From: Brucella sp. 21LCYQ03
GTDB lineage: Bacteria > Pseudomonadota > Alphaproteobacteria > Rhizobiales > Rhizobiaceae
Reading direction: 5' to 3'
DNA: 64,000 nt
Assembly (NCBI RefSeq): GCF_023554105.1
Contig: NZ_JAMJWE010000010.1
Location: 105,691 to 169,690, forward strand
This document shows positions 17,892 to 26,298 of this stretch, piece by piece (the first letter of the stretch is position 1; the number at the start of each line of letters is the position of its first letter). Both the position numbers and the translations under genes were made by a program. The notes below the pieces were generated by a model. That model had not been told where the DNA came from, did no database searches, and saw only the letters and a program-made list of their open reading frames with translations.

Positions 17892-18581
17892 ATGCGTCAA
17901 ACCTTAATCCGCTTGAATGCCTTGGCATTAATTGCAGGAGCAATTGTCATGACAGAACCGTCACTGCCGGGTCATCAAGCCACAGCATATGCGCAGACTT
18001 CGCTTATTGATGCAGCTAGCGCGGGGAACCTCTCTGCTGTCAAAGAAGCAATCAAAGCACGTGCCAATCTTGATACGCGTGGCAAAGCGGGCGAAACAGC
18101 TCTGCTTGCCGCAACACATGCCAATCACGTCGATGTAGCCCGCGCACTTATTGATGCCGGTGCTGACGTGAATGCAAAGGATTCGATCAAGGATAGCCCC
18201 TATCTTTATGCTGGCGCACGCGGCCACCTCGAAATCCTCAAGCTAACGCTTGCTCACGGCGCGGACCTGAAAAGCACAAATCGTTACGGCGGTACGGCCC
18301 TTATTCCCGCTTCCGAGCGCGGCCATGTCGAAACTGTTCGTACGCTGATTAAAGCGGGTGTTGAGGTCGATCACGTCAACAATCTTGGATGGACTGCGTT
18401 GCTCGAAGCTATCATTCTTGGTGATGGCGGGCAGCGACATATTGATATTATGAAATTGCTAATTGATGGCGGTGCAGATGTTAATCTCGCCGATAATGAT
18501 GGGGTCACACCATTACAGCATGCGCGTCAACGCGGGTTTTCGCCAATGGTGGCTATGCTTGAAAAGGCTGGCGCAAAATGA
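17892..18581 (+). CDS. secreted ankyrin-repeat protein
   Basis: 229 residues. AGGAGA lies 6 bases before ATG 17892. Residues 1-36 form a signal peptide ending AYAQ, so the protein is periplasmic. The remainder is five to six ankyrin repeats of about 33 residues (for example AGETALLAATHANHVDVARA, GADVNAKD, GGTALIPASERGHVETVRTL, GADVNLADNDGVTPLQHARQ). Ankyrin repeats bind other proteins; secreted bacterial examples are linked to oxidative stress or catalase export, but no such partner is next to it. Its stop overlaps the deaminase start by four bases, tying it to that gene. Confidence 0.85.
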   Translation: MRQTLIRLNALALIAGAIVMTEPSLPGHQATAYAQTSLIDAASAGNLSAVKEAIKARANLDTRGKAGETALLAATHANHVDVARALIDAGADVNAKDSIKDSPYLYAGARGHLEILKLTLAHGADLKSTNRYGGTALIPASERGHVETVRTLIKAGVEVDHVNNLGWTALLEAIILGDGGQRHIDIMKLLIDGGADVNLADNDGVTPLQHARQRGFSPMVAMLEKAGAK

Positions 18582-19048
18582 GCGCCAGCAATACTTTTCT
18601 CAGTCAGGCAATCGCGCTTGCTTTTGAAAATATCAAACAGGGCGGACGCCCATTTGGTGCCGTCGTCGTGAAAAATGACAAGATTATCGGGACTGGTGTC
18701 AACCGTATGCAGGCTGATTGCGATCCAACCGCGCATGCCGAACTGCTTGCATTACGTGCGGCAGGTCAGGCTTTACAATCAGTGCGCCTCGATGATTGCA
18801 CGGTTTACGCGAGTGGTCAGCCCTGCCCTATGTGTTTTGCCGCCATGCGTATGTCAGGCATCAAAGAAATCATCTTTGCCTACTCAAACGATGAGGCAGA
18901 ACCTTATAATCTTTCAACAGCACAGATTGCGAAAGAGCTTGCCAGGCCGATCAATGAGCAGACAGGAATAAGGTTTGATCATTGTTCACCACAAGATGAG
19001 GCTCAGCTCTATCGAGTATGGCAACAAAAACAACTATCCGAGCAATAG
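18578..19048 (+). CDS. nucleoside/nucleobase deaminase of the CDA-like zinc family
   Basis: 156 residues. The zinc signatures are intact: HAELLALR supplies His and the catalytic Glu, and PCPMCFAAM supplies the two Cys. The length and ends resemble guanine deaminase-like and TadA-like proteins. TadA proper is usually essential and near other translation genes; with a transporter and LysR regulator beside it, a catabolic deaminase of a purine or pyrimidine is more likely. It overlaps the ankyrin gene (ATGA) and the transporter gene, indicating one operon. Confidence 0.85.
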   Translation: MSASNTFLSQAIALAFENIKQGGRPFGAVVVKNDKIIGTGVNRMQADCDPTAHAELLALRAAGQALQSVRLDDCTVYASGQPCPMCFAAMRMSGIKEIIFAYSNDEAEPYNLSTAQIAKELARPINEQTGIRFDHCSPQDEAQLYRVWQQKQLSEQ

Positions 19049-20283
19049 ACCTTAAAATGGTTTCAACCTCAGCCCCATCCGTAGGCAAGCAGGCAACGCC
19101 TGTAGCGCTTATCGTTCTCGTCGTGCTCATTGGCCTCAATCTGAGGCCATTTCTAACGGCACCCGGACCTGTGCTCAGCTATATCGCAAGCGATACAGGC
19201 ATGGGTTTTGGTGCACTGTCATTGCTAACTTTTCTGCCGATGCTGTTGATGGGACTTGGGGCATTTGTAGCACCGCATATCCAGTCCATTGTCGGAACAC
19301 GGCGCAGCATGTTCGCAGCACTTATCGTTCTGGCGGCGGGCTCAATTTTACGGGGATTCGTTCCTGATAGTTTATCGCTGATCCTGACCGCTATTCTCTG
19401 CGGTGCGGGCGTGGCAATGATTCAAGCGATGATGCCGGGCCTCATTAAGGCAAAGTTTCCAACAAACATTGCCACCGTGACCGGCCTATACTCTGCAATG
19501 ATCATGGGTGGCGGTGCACTTGGTGCTCGTCTCACGCCGTGGCTTGCGGGTACCGAACATAACTGGCGATTCGCACTTTCCGTTCTCGCAATTCCAGCAA
19601 TTCTGGCTTTGCTCACCGCAATTCCGATTCTTCAGGAAACGAAATCTTCCGGCCCGAAATCAAACATAGCAGGCAAATTGCTGCGCCGTCCGCGCACATG
19701 GATATTGATGATCGCATTTGGCCTTGTAAATGCGGGCTACTCATCAATGGTTGCATGGTTGGCACCTTATTATCAGGCACTCGGTGTCAGTCCTGCGGCG
19801 ACCGGTAATCTGGTTGCAGTAATGGCGATTGCTCAGGCACTTTCCGCCTTTATTCTTCCACTTCTTGCCAGTCGCAGCATTGATCGCCGCCCTTGGCTGC
19901 TGCTGACGCTAGCTATGCAATCTATTGGTTTTGCGGGCCTTGCATTTCTGCCGCAACTCTCGCCGATGTTTTGGTCGGCGATATGTGGCGCCGGACTTGG
20001 TGGTAGCTTTGCGCTCGCCATGATTACATCGCTTGATCATCTACCAAAGCCTGCGGAGGCTGGCGCTCTTGCAGCTATGATGCAGGGCGGTGGCTTTCTA
20101 ATTGCAGCGCTTGGCCCTGTTGCAACGGCTTTCTTGCACAATTTGACAGGGACATTTGCCTCTGGTTGGATCATGCATCTTATTCTGGTTGCCAGCATCT
20201 GCCCGCTATATTTAAGCTTCAATCCTCGCCACTATGCGCGCGCGATGAAACTGCCCAATATGAACGAAAGCCCCACACAATAG
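19018..20283 (+). CDS. MFS transporter, CynX/NimT family
   Basis: Up to 421 residues with 12 predicted membrane helices. The N-terminus after the first helix, IGLNLRPFLTAPGPVLSYI, is typical of the cyanate/nitroimidazole (CynX/NimT) transporter family. ATG 19018 overlaps the deaminase gene by 31 bases; an in-frame ATG at 19057 just after its stop is equally possible, and neither has a clear ribosome site. The family name reflects E. coli CynX, but most members have unknown substrates. Linked to a deaminase, it may move a nucleobase or a deamination product. Confidence 0.85.
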   Translation: MATKTTIRAIDLKMVSTSAPSVGKQATPVALIVLVVLIGLNLRPFLTAPGPVLSYIASDTGMGFGALSLLTFLPMLLMGLGAFVAPHIQSIVGTRRSMFAALIVLAAGSILRGFVPDSLSLILTAILCGAGVAMIQAMMPGLIKAKFPTNIATVTGLYSAMIMGGGALGARLTPWLAGTEHNWRFALSVLAIPAILALLTAIPILQETKSSGPKSNIAGKLLRRPRTWILMIAFGLVNAGYSSMVAWLAPYYQALGVSPAATGNLVAVMAIAQALSAFILPLLASRSIDRRPWLLLTLAMQSIGFAGLAFLPQLSPMFWSAICGAGLGGSFALAMITSLDHLPKPAEAGALAAMMQGGGFLIAALGPVATAFLHNLTGTFASGWIMHLILVASICPLYLSFNPRHYARAMKLPNMNESPTQ

Positions 20284-20443
20284 CGTGACTATGCTTGGTT
20301 TAACCGCGAGAACCGGTGCTTTTCAGGCGTTAATGCTCTACATGACGTGCGAACCTTACCCATCTGGATAAGGTTTCCAGAATCCTCTCATACATTCGCC
20401 GCGCGCTGGTCTGCTTGTGCGGTACTGGTTAGTGGTCGATAAA

Positions 20444-21823
20444 ATGAAGCATGAAAAGGTTATTCAAGAAGGTACGTTCGTAGCACCGGATGGCCTGCCA
20501 AAGCCGCGTTTATATTGGGCCTGGGCGACCCTGATGGTGGGGCTTACTCTTGCTGTCATCGACGGCACTATAGCCAATGTTGCACTTCCAACGATTGCGG
20601 CCGACTTTTCTGCCGGGCCATCAGCATCGATCTGGATCGTCAATGGTTATCAGCTTGCAATCGTAATCACGCTTTTGCCGCTTGCAGCTTTGGGTGAGAT
20701 TTACGGCTATCGTCGCATTTATCTTCTGGGTGTATCGTTGTTCACACTCGCATCCATTGCCTGTGTTTTTTCCAGCTCGCTTGAAGCTCTTACCATCGCA
20801 CGCGTCATTCAAGGCTTTGGTGCTGCGGGCCTGATGAGTGTCAACACTGCCCTACTCCGCTATACGGTGCCGCAGGCCAAGTTCGGCACTGCTATCGGGT
20901 TAAATGCCTTGTTTGTTGCTGTTTCTTCAACAATCGGACCAACGCTTGCGGGTGTGATTCTTCATTCGCTGAGTTGGCCTTGGCTTTTTGTCATCAACAT
21001 TCCGCTGGGCGTTCTGGCTGTTGCTATGGGGCTGAAAAGTCTGCCCGACAATGAGCGTTCATTGCGCCGTTTCGATTATCTGAGCGCTATACTGAGTGCA
21101 CTTACGCTTGGGCTTTTGGTGACAGTGGTTGACAGTGCTGGCAGCGAAATTGATGCATCATGGCTTCTGTTACAGGCAGTTGGCTGTATCGCCGCCGCAA
21201 CATGGCTTATTCGCCGCTCAATGCGCAAAACAGATCCGCTATTACCGCTTGATCTGCTACGAATTCCAGTATTCAGCCTTTCACTCTGTACTTCTATCAT
21301 GTCATTTCTGGCACAGATGATGGCGTTCATTTCGCTGCCGTTCTTGTTTCAAACGGTTTACGGCTTTCAGCCCATCGAAGTCGGCTTTCTGATGATGCCA
21401 TGGCCAATTGCTCTGGCAATTGTTGCACCAATATCTGGTAAACTTTCTGACAAATATTCACCCGCAACGCTCGGCCTTATCGGGCTGATCATTTTTGCAA
21501 CTGGCCTAGGGCTGATGGGACTTTTACCCGAACAACCAACGGTTCAGGACATATGCTGGCGTATGGCACTCTGCGGAATAGGCTTTGGCTTCTTTCAGGC
21601 ACCCAACAATCGCATGATTATAACATCTGCCCCGCGAGCCAGAAGTGGCGCAGCAAGCGGCATGCTCGGCACAGCGCGGTTGATGGGCCAGTCGCTTGGT
21701 GCAGCGTTCGTCGCATTTCTGCTAGGGCATTGGGGACTAACCAACATCCCCAATATCTTACTTGTCGCAGCTGGTTTTGCCGCATTGGCCTCAATTATCA
21801 GCATCTCCAGACGCAAGCGATGA
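20444..21823 (+). CDS. DHA2-family MFS drug exporter (EmrB/QacA type)
   Basis: 459 residues from ATG 20444; a GTG at 20417 would add nine residues. About 14 membrane helices are seen. DHA2 features include LAVIDGTIANVALPTIAADF in helix 1 (motif D) and IWIVNGYQLAI in helix 2. Motif A appears as LGEIYGYRRIYLLG, and motif C-like GPTLAGVILHSLSWPWLFVI follows. It exports hydrophobic cations or other toxic compounds by proton exchange. It stands alone, 160 bases after the CynX-type gene, with no TetR or MarR regulator nearby and no membrane-fusion partner. Confidence 0.88.
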   Translation: MKHEKVIQEGTFVAPDGLPKPRLYWAWATLMVGLTLAVIDGTIANVALPTIAADFSAGPSASIWIVNGYQLAIVITLLPLAALGEIYGYRRIYLLGVSLFTLASIACVFSSSLEALTIARVIQGFGAAGLMSVNTALLRYTVPQAKFGTAIGLNALFVAVSSTIGPTLAGVILHSLSWPWLFVINIPLGVLAVAMGLKSLPDNERSLRRFDYLSAILSALTLGLLVTVVDSAGSEIDASWLLLQAVGCIAAATWLIRRSMRKTDPLLPLDLLRIPVFSLSLCTSIMSFLAQMMAFISLPFLFQTVYGFQPIEVGFLMMPWPIALAIVAPISGKLSDKYSPATLGLIGLIIFATGLGLMGLLPEQPTVQDICWRMALCGIGFGFFQAPNNRMIITSAPRARSGAASGMLGTARLMGQSLGAAFVAFLLGHWGLTNIPNILLVAAGFAALASIISISRRKR

Positions 21824-21874
21824 ATTAGCCTGTGAATCTTTGAAAATAACTTAGTCGAAACATGAAATTCCCTG

Positions 21875-21903
21875 TTGCAATCTCAAAAGCGTTGGTCCAT
21901 ATA
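21875..21903 (+). promoter_or_regulatory. probable promoter of tRNA-Gly
   Basis: TTGCAA (21875-21880) and CATATA (21898-21903) are separated by 17 bases, close to the alphaproteobacterial sigma-70 pattern. Transcription would begin near 21910, about 55 bases before the tRNA. Confidence 0.45.
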
Positions 21904-21965
21904 GCGCTTGCCTAACGGAAACGACTTCTCCTAGAGAACAGTTTCCAAACTGAAAACTGGCGCGA

Positions 21966-22040
21966 GCGGGTGTAGCTCAGGGGTAGAGCACAACCTTGCC
22001 AAGGTTGGGGTCGAGGGTTCGAATCCCTTCGCCCGCTCCA
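21966..22040 (+). tRNA. tRNA-Gly (GCC)
   Basis: A full cloverleaf can be drawn. The acceptor GCGGGTG pairs with CGCCCGC. The D arm is GCTCAGGGGTAGAGC. The anticodon stem CAACC/GGTTG encloses TTGCCAA with anticodon GCC, and the T arm GAGGG-TTCGAAT-CCCTT follows. CCA is encoded. A terminator lies 27 bases downstream. Confidence 0.97.
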
Positions 22041-22547
22041 GTTTTCCAGTTTAACTATAGGTATCAAAATCCCGGCTTTGTCCGGGATTTTTGCTTTTGA
22101 AAGCTAACTTAATTGCTATCAACAACCCCTTTTAAACAGTGGCTATTTCATACTAGTCGTTAAAAGAGAATTTTATAAACAGGACCTGATAAACGGGCCC
22201 TGTTGCATGAGCCTATAAAATGATTGGATGAACCACGTTAAATTTTTAATCCAATGCCCGACCTTACCTATAAACAACTACAAATTTTTGCATAATTCTT
22301 GTCATTTACGAGTTATTTGAGTTCGATGTTAGTGCTCTGGTAGATTGATATTCGTACTGCATAGACTTTTTGTTAAGCCGTTGTAATAGCGATTGATATA
22401 GGTCCCATTGAGGACTCATGATAACGATGATTCGAATGTGTTGTTTTCAAAGCTGTAAATAGGGACAGGGTGCGTTTTGGCCAGCAGGAGACTTAGCCAC
22501 AACCGGCTTTCATTCTCTTTTCGTGAGAGGCATGGGATAGTATTTAT
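22041..22547. other. intergenic region before the polysaccharide genes
   Basis: Apart from the tRNA-Gly terminator this AT-rich 500-base stretch shows no gene. It should hold the promoter of the CapD-like gene. I see no attachment-site repeat of the tRNA end and no integrase fragment. Confidence 0.5.
22067..22091 (+). terminator. terminator of tRNA-Gly
   Basis: AAATCCCGG (22067-22075) pairs with CCGGGATTT (22082-22090) around CTTTGT, followed by TTG. Confidence 0.85.
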
Positions 22548-24416
22548 ATGAATGTGAGCTCTCCATGGCAAAGATTATCAAACCTGCCCCGATTGGGTAA
22601 GCAGATAATTCTGCTATTAACCGACTGTGCGCTTCTTTTGCTCAGTGCTTATCTCGCATTTGTCATGCGACTTGGTTTCGTTTTCGTGCCTTCGCATGCC
22701 CAGCTTTTTCTTATAGTCATTGCACCAGTTCTCGGCATTCCAGTATTTGTTCGGTTTGGACTTTATCGTGCAATAATCCGTTACCTTGCTGAAAGATCAA
22801 TCTGGCCGATCTTCCAGGCAACAGCAATCGCAGCGCTGTTCTGGGTGGCGCTTGTTTTTCTTATGGAGCTTTACGGTAGTGCAGGCCTGCCCCGCTCGGT
22901 GCCTTTGCTATACTGGCTTTTGAGTACGGTGCTTATTTCCGCAAGCCGGTTTGGAGCAAAATGGCTTTTGCGCAATGCCGGAGCGGGGAAAAACTATTCG
23001 AGCTCCGCACTCATTATCGGTGTTGGTGAGCCAGGGCGTCAGCTTGCAGCTGCATTAAGAAGCCACAGCGACACACAAATTATCGGCTTTGTCGATCCAA
23101 ATGGATTGCTTAACGGGATGGATATTACCGGTCTGCGTGTGTACCCCGCCAAACAAATACCAGACCTAATTGAAAACTACGGGATAAAACAAGTAGTCAT
23201 ATCAGAACCAGAACTAACGAAACAGCAACGGCAAGACTTTGCACGATTGCTCGGCCCTCTGTCAGTCAACACACGCATTCTCCCGCCGATTGCCGATCTT
23301 ACAACCGGTAAATACCTCGTCAGCGCACTTCGTAATGTCGAAATCGATGACCTTCTTGGACGCTCTCCTGTGCCCCCTGACACCAGCCTTCTGCGAGAAG
23401 TTGTAGAAGGGCACCGCATCATGATTACCGGTGCGGGTGGATCCATCGGCAGTCAGCTTTGTCAAACTATCGCTGAGTGGAAACCTGAATGCATTGTCCT
23501 GTTTGAATCAAGTGAATATGCACTATATCAGGTTGAGCGTCAGCTTAGACAAATTACATCCTGCGAAATCGTTCCGGTGCTGGGATCAGTGCAGGACAAA
23601 CATGCGCCGGAAAAAGCAATTCGTGTACATCGTATCGACACTGTTTATCATTGTGCGGCTTACAAACATGTCCCGCTTGTTGAACAAAATGCGCTTATTG
23701 GCATTTGTAATAATGTGTTCGGTACACTTAATGTTGCTGCTGCTGCGCTTGCCACGGACGTCGAGCGCATGGTTCTGATTTCTTCGGACAAAGCTGTACG
23801 TCCAACAAATGTTATGGGTGCAACAAAACGATGGGCAGAACTCATCGTCTATCAGTACGGCATGCTTGCCGAGCAGGCCGGACAAAAGAAATCTTTTTAT
23901 TCTGTCCGTTTCGGTAATGTTTTAGGGTCCAACGGCTCTGTTGTTCCGCTTTTCCGTGAGCAGATTACAAATGGCGGTCCGATAACGCTTACCCATGAAG
24001 ATATGACACGTTATTTCATGTCAATCAAAGAAGCTGCCGAACTAATTGTGCAGTCAGGCGCAATTGCAGAAACCGGCGATACGGTTTTGTTAGAAATGGG
24101 CGAACCAGTAAGAGTCCGCGATCTTGCAGAAAACATGATTCTTCTGGCAGGACTGACGTTGCGCAACCAGGATAATCCTCAAGGTGACATTGCCATTGAA
24201 GTTACGGGCATTCGCGAAGGTGAGAAGATGTATGAAGAACTCTTCTATGATCCCTCTCAGGCGCAAGCTACGCGACATCCAAAAATTATGCGTGCGCCGA
24301 AAGGTAAAAAGGCAGATGTCGATGTAACGGCCAGCCTCAACTCCTTACGCGCAGCGATGGCGACAGATGATGTGAATGCCGTCCGTAAGGTGCTTTTTGA
24401 TGTTATAGCTTTCTGA
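22548..24416 (+). CDS. membrane nucleotide-sugar 4,6-dehydratase/epimerase (CapD/FlaA1/WbkD-like)
   Basis: 622 residues, the full length for this family. Residues 1-125 carry four membrane helices. About 140-250 is a CoA-binding-like Rossmann module (LIIGVGEPGRQLAAALRSH). From about 290 the catalytic domain begins with the NAD motif MITGAGGSIGSQLCQTIAEW. Active-site features are YHCAAYKHVPLVE, SSDKAVRPTNVMGATKRWAE and RFGNVLGSNGS; the Tyr of the usual YxxxK is Met here (NVMGATK), the hallmark of the large CapD/WbpM branch. Such enzymes convert UDP-GlcNAc to a 4-keto-6-deoxy sugar. In Brucella, WbkD is thought to feed quinovosamine synthesis for the O-chain primer. It converges with, and overlaps by 14 bases, the WbkF/WecA-like gene. 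Confidence 0.88.
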   Translation: MNVSSPWQRLSNLPRLGKQIILLLTDCALLLLSAYLAFVMRLGFVFVPSHAQLFLIVIAPVLGIPVFVRFGLYRAIIRYLAERSIWPIFQATAIAALFWVALVFLMELYGSAGLPRSVPLLYWLLSTVLISASRFGAKWLLRNAGAGKNYSSSALIIGVGEPGRQLAAALRSHSDTQIIGFVDPNGLLNGMDITGLRVYPAKQIPDLIENYGIKQVVISEPELTKQQRQDFARLLGPLSVNTRILPPIADLTTGKYLVSALRNVEIDDLLGRSPVPPDTSLLREVVEGHRIMITGAGGSIGSQLCQTIAEWKPECIVLFESSEYALYQVERQLRQITSCEIVPVLGSVQDKHAPEKAIRVHRIDTVYHCAAYKHVPLVEQNALIGICNNVFGTLNVAAAALATDVERMVLISSDKAVRPTNVMGATKRWAELIVYQYGMLAEQAGQKKSFYSVRFGNVLGSNGSVVPLFREQITNGGPITLTHEDMTRYFMSIKEAAELIVQSGAIAETGDTVLLEMGEPVRVRDLAENMILLAGLTLRNQDNPQGDIAIEVTGIREGEKMYEELFYDPSQAQATRHPKIMRAPKGKKADVDVTASLNSLRAAMATDDVNAVRKVLFDVIAF

Positions 24417-25410
24417 ACCTGCCCCGAAAATCAAGCAACAGCATTAGAACTGCTACAATTGCAATTAACACGAAAGCAATTTGTCCGGGAAGATGATCAA
24501 AATGCAGCATCGCGATAGCGCATAAGATCAGAACAACATTAAGAAATGCCACATGGGCGACGACTTTTAGTACACTCCAGCCTGATCTTTTAGCGACTTG
24601 ATATGCATGCTTTGAATGCGCCTTGAGTATATTCTCTCTATCAACCAAGCGCAGAATAATCGTCGTCCCGGCGTCCAAAACATAGTATAGTGGAAGCACG
24701 AGTGCCACCACGATATGCGTTTCACGCGCTAGCAAAAGCAATGCCGTACCAGTCATTAGTCCCAGCGGCAAACTTCCCGAATCGCCTAAGAAAATGCGCG
24801 CTGGCGGTCGGTTGAAGAATGAAAAACCAAGCAAGGCTCCGGCAAGAATGGCCGCAATTGAACCACTTTCAACACCCGAAAGCTGAAGCATTGTAAGAAT
24901 CGCAATTCCGGTTAAAGGTACACCTAAACCAGCGACGGTCATGAGGTCCAATCCATCCATAAAATTTGTAATATTGATTGCAGCAACGAGAGTGATGAGG
25001 ATCAATATCGCTTCAAGCCAATGTGGCAGCAGGTCCGGCAATATCCTGAAGTCAGGGCCAAGACCATAGATCACCATGCAGCTGGCTAATAATTGCGACC
25101 CAAAACGCAGGTAAACTGACAATTCGAACCCATCATCCAGTAGACCAATCGCCCACAACAGCAGGGATGCGCCGGACAAATACGCTACAAGTTCCACCGT
25201 AATGCCCATATCCGGTCCGAACAGTAACACGACGATGAGAGCGGACGGGACAAGAGCAAGGCCACCAATTTGTTGTGCAGCTACGCTATGATTTGATCGC
25301 GCATTGAAACCCGCAGCAAGAAACGATCGTGGCAATAATGCTGATATAACATAGAGCAAAGCGCTACTAAGAATGGCGCTAGCGAAAAATGAGACGAGCA
25401 GCAAAATCAT
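24403..25410 (-). CDS. undecaprenyl-phosphate sugar-1-phosphate transferase (MraY/WecA family, WbkF-like)
   Basis: 335 residues with about ten to eleven membrane helices. Family motifs are visible: the cytosolic NITNFMDGLDLM with the catalytic Asp, WAIGLLDDGFEL (the DD metal-binding pair), FLGDSGSLPLG, and the basic cytosolic loop ending HSKHAYQ. It transfers a sugar-phosphate onto undecaprenyl phosphate, the first membrane step of an O-polysaccharide or similar glycan. With the neighbouring dehydratase it forms a pair like Brucella WbkD/WbkF, which probably starts O-chains on quinovosamine. Rest of the polysaccharide pathway is not in the window. Confidence 0.88.
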   Translation of the reverse strand: MILLLVSFFASAILSSALLYVISALLPRSFLAAGFNARSNHSVAAQQIGGLALVPSALIVVLLFGPDMGITVELVAYLSGASLLLWAIGLLDDGFELSVYLRFGSQLLASCMVIYGLGPDFRILPDLLPHWLEAILILITLVAAINITNFMDGLDLMTVAGLGVPLTGIAILTMLQLSGVESGSIAAILAGALLGFSFFNRPPARIFLGDSGSLPLGLMTGTALLLLARETHIVVALVLPLYYVLDAGTTIILRLVDRENILKAHSKHAYQVAKRSGWSVLKVVAHVAFLNVVLILCAIAMLHFDHLPGQIAFVLIAIVAVLMLLLDFRGRFRKL

Positions 25411-25599
25411 TGCGAATACCGATGAAAACTATGCGTTAGAAGGATTTATCAGCTTTGCAAGTCTTGGCAAATCCCCTTTCCTGCAATTTCCTTCGCGACG
25501 GAAAGCATGCGATCATTGCCAGTTGCATTCGGTGGACAAACAAAGCCTGCCACTTTAAATCGTTTTCAGTCATCTAACTTCAAGCAGAAGAGTTCATAC

Positions 25600-26238
25600 A
25601 TGCCGCAAAAAACCGATCTTCTTGTTCCAATCCTAAACGGCCAGTCCGTCATTCCCGTCTTACTGATTGACAAGGTCGAACATGCGGTTCCCCTAGCCCG
25701 CGCGCTTGCCAAAGGTGGATTGCCAGCAATCGAAATCACGCTGCGTACGGCAGCTGCATTGGATGCAATACGCGCGGTTGCATCCGAAGTGCCAGAGGCA
25801 ATCGTAGGTGCGGGCACAATTCTGAATGCAAAGCAATATGAGGAAGCCGCAAAAGCAGGTTCGCGCTTCATCGTAAGCCCGGGCGCTACAAAATATATTC
25901 TCGCAGCAGCCGATGACAGTGACGTGCCTCTGCTGCCTGCGGCCATCACGCCGAGCGAAATGCTCGCTCTTCGCGAAGAAGGCTATACGCATCTCAAATT
26001 TTTCCCGGCAGAACAGGCAGGCGGCGCGCCGTTCCTCAAAGCTATCTCCTCACCACTTGCAGGACTAACATTCTGCCCAACTGGTGGCGTCAGCCTTGCG
26101 AATGCAAAGACCTATCTATCGCTACCTAATGTTATTTGCGTTGGCGGGTCATGGGTTGCACCAAAACAGCTACTGGAAGCAGGCGACTGGGATGGCATCA
26201 CCAAACTCGCTATGGAAGCAGCAAGCCTGAACGGGTAA
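25600..26238 (+). CDS. eda: 2-keto-3-deoxy-6-phosphogluconate aldolase (KDPG/KHG aldolase)
   Basis: 212 residues from ATG 25600, matching the family; the open frame continues upstream but lacks family similarity, and AGAAGAG precedes this ATG. Signature stretches are IEITLRT (catalytic Glu), GAGTILN, FIVSPGA, and LKFFPAEQAGG with the Schiff-base Lys. It splits KDPG into pyruvate and glyceraldehyde 3-phosphate, the last step of the Entner-Doudoroff route, a main sugar pathway in this group. The other pathway genes (edd, zwf) are not adjacent. A strong bidirectional terminator follows. Confidence 0.92.
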   Translation: MPQKTDLLVPILNGQSVIPVLLIDKVEHAVPLARALAKGGLPAIEITLRTAAALDAIRAVASEVPEAIVGAGTILNAKQYEEAAKAGSRFIVSPGATKYILAAADDSDVPLLPAAITPSEMLALREEGYTHLKFFPAEQAGGAPFLKAISSPLAGLTFCPTGGVSLANAKTYLSLPNVICVGGSWVAPKQLLEAGDWDGITKLAMEAASLNG

Positions 26239-26256
26239 GTGTTAGATATCGCAATA

Positions 26257-26284
26257 AAAAAGGGCCTTCACGGCCCTTTTTCTA
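26257..26284. terminator. bidirectional terminator, eda and DUF882 gene
   Basis: AAAAAGGGCC (26257-26266) pairs with GGCCCTTTTT (26272-26281) around TTCAC. Poly-T follows the stem on either strand. Confidence 0.9.
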
Positions 26285-26298
26285 TTCTCTCATATTGA

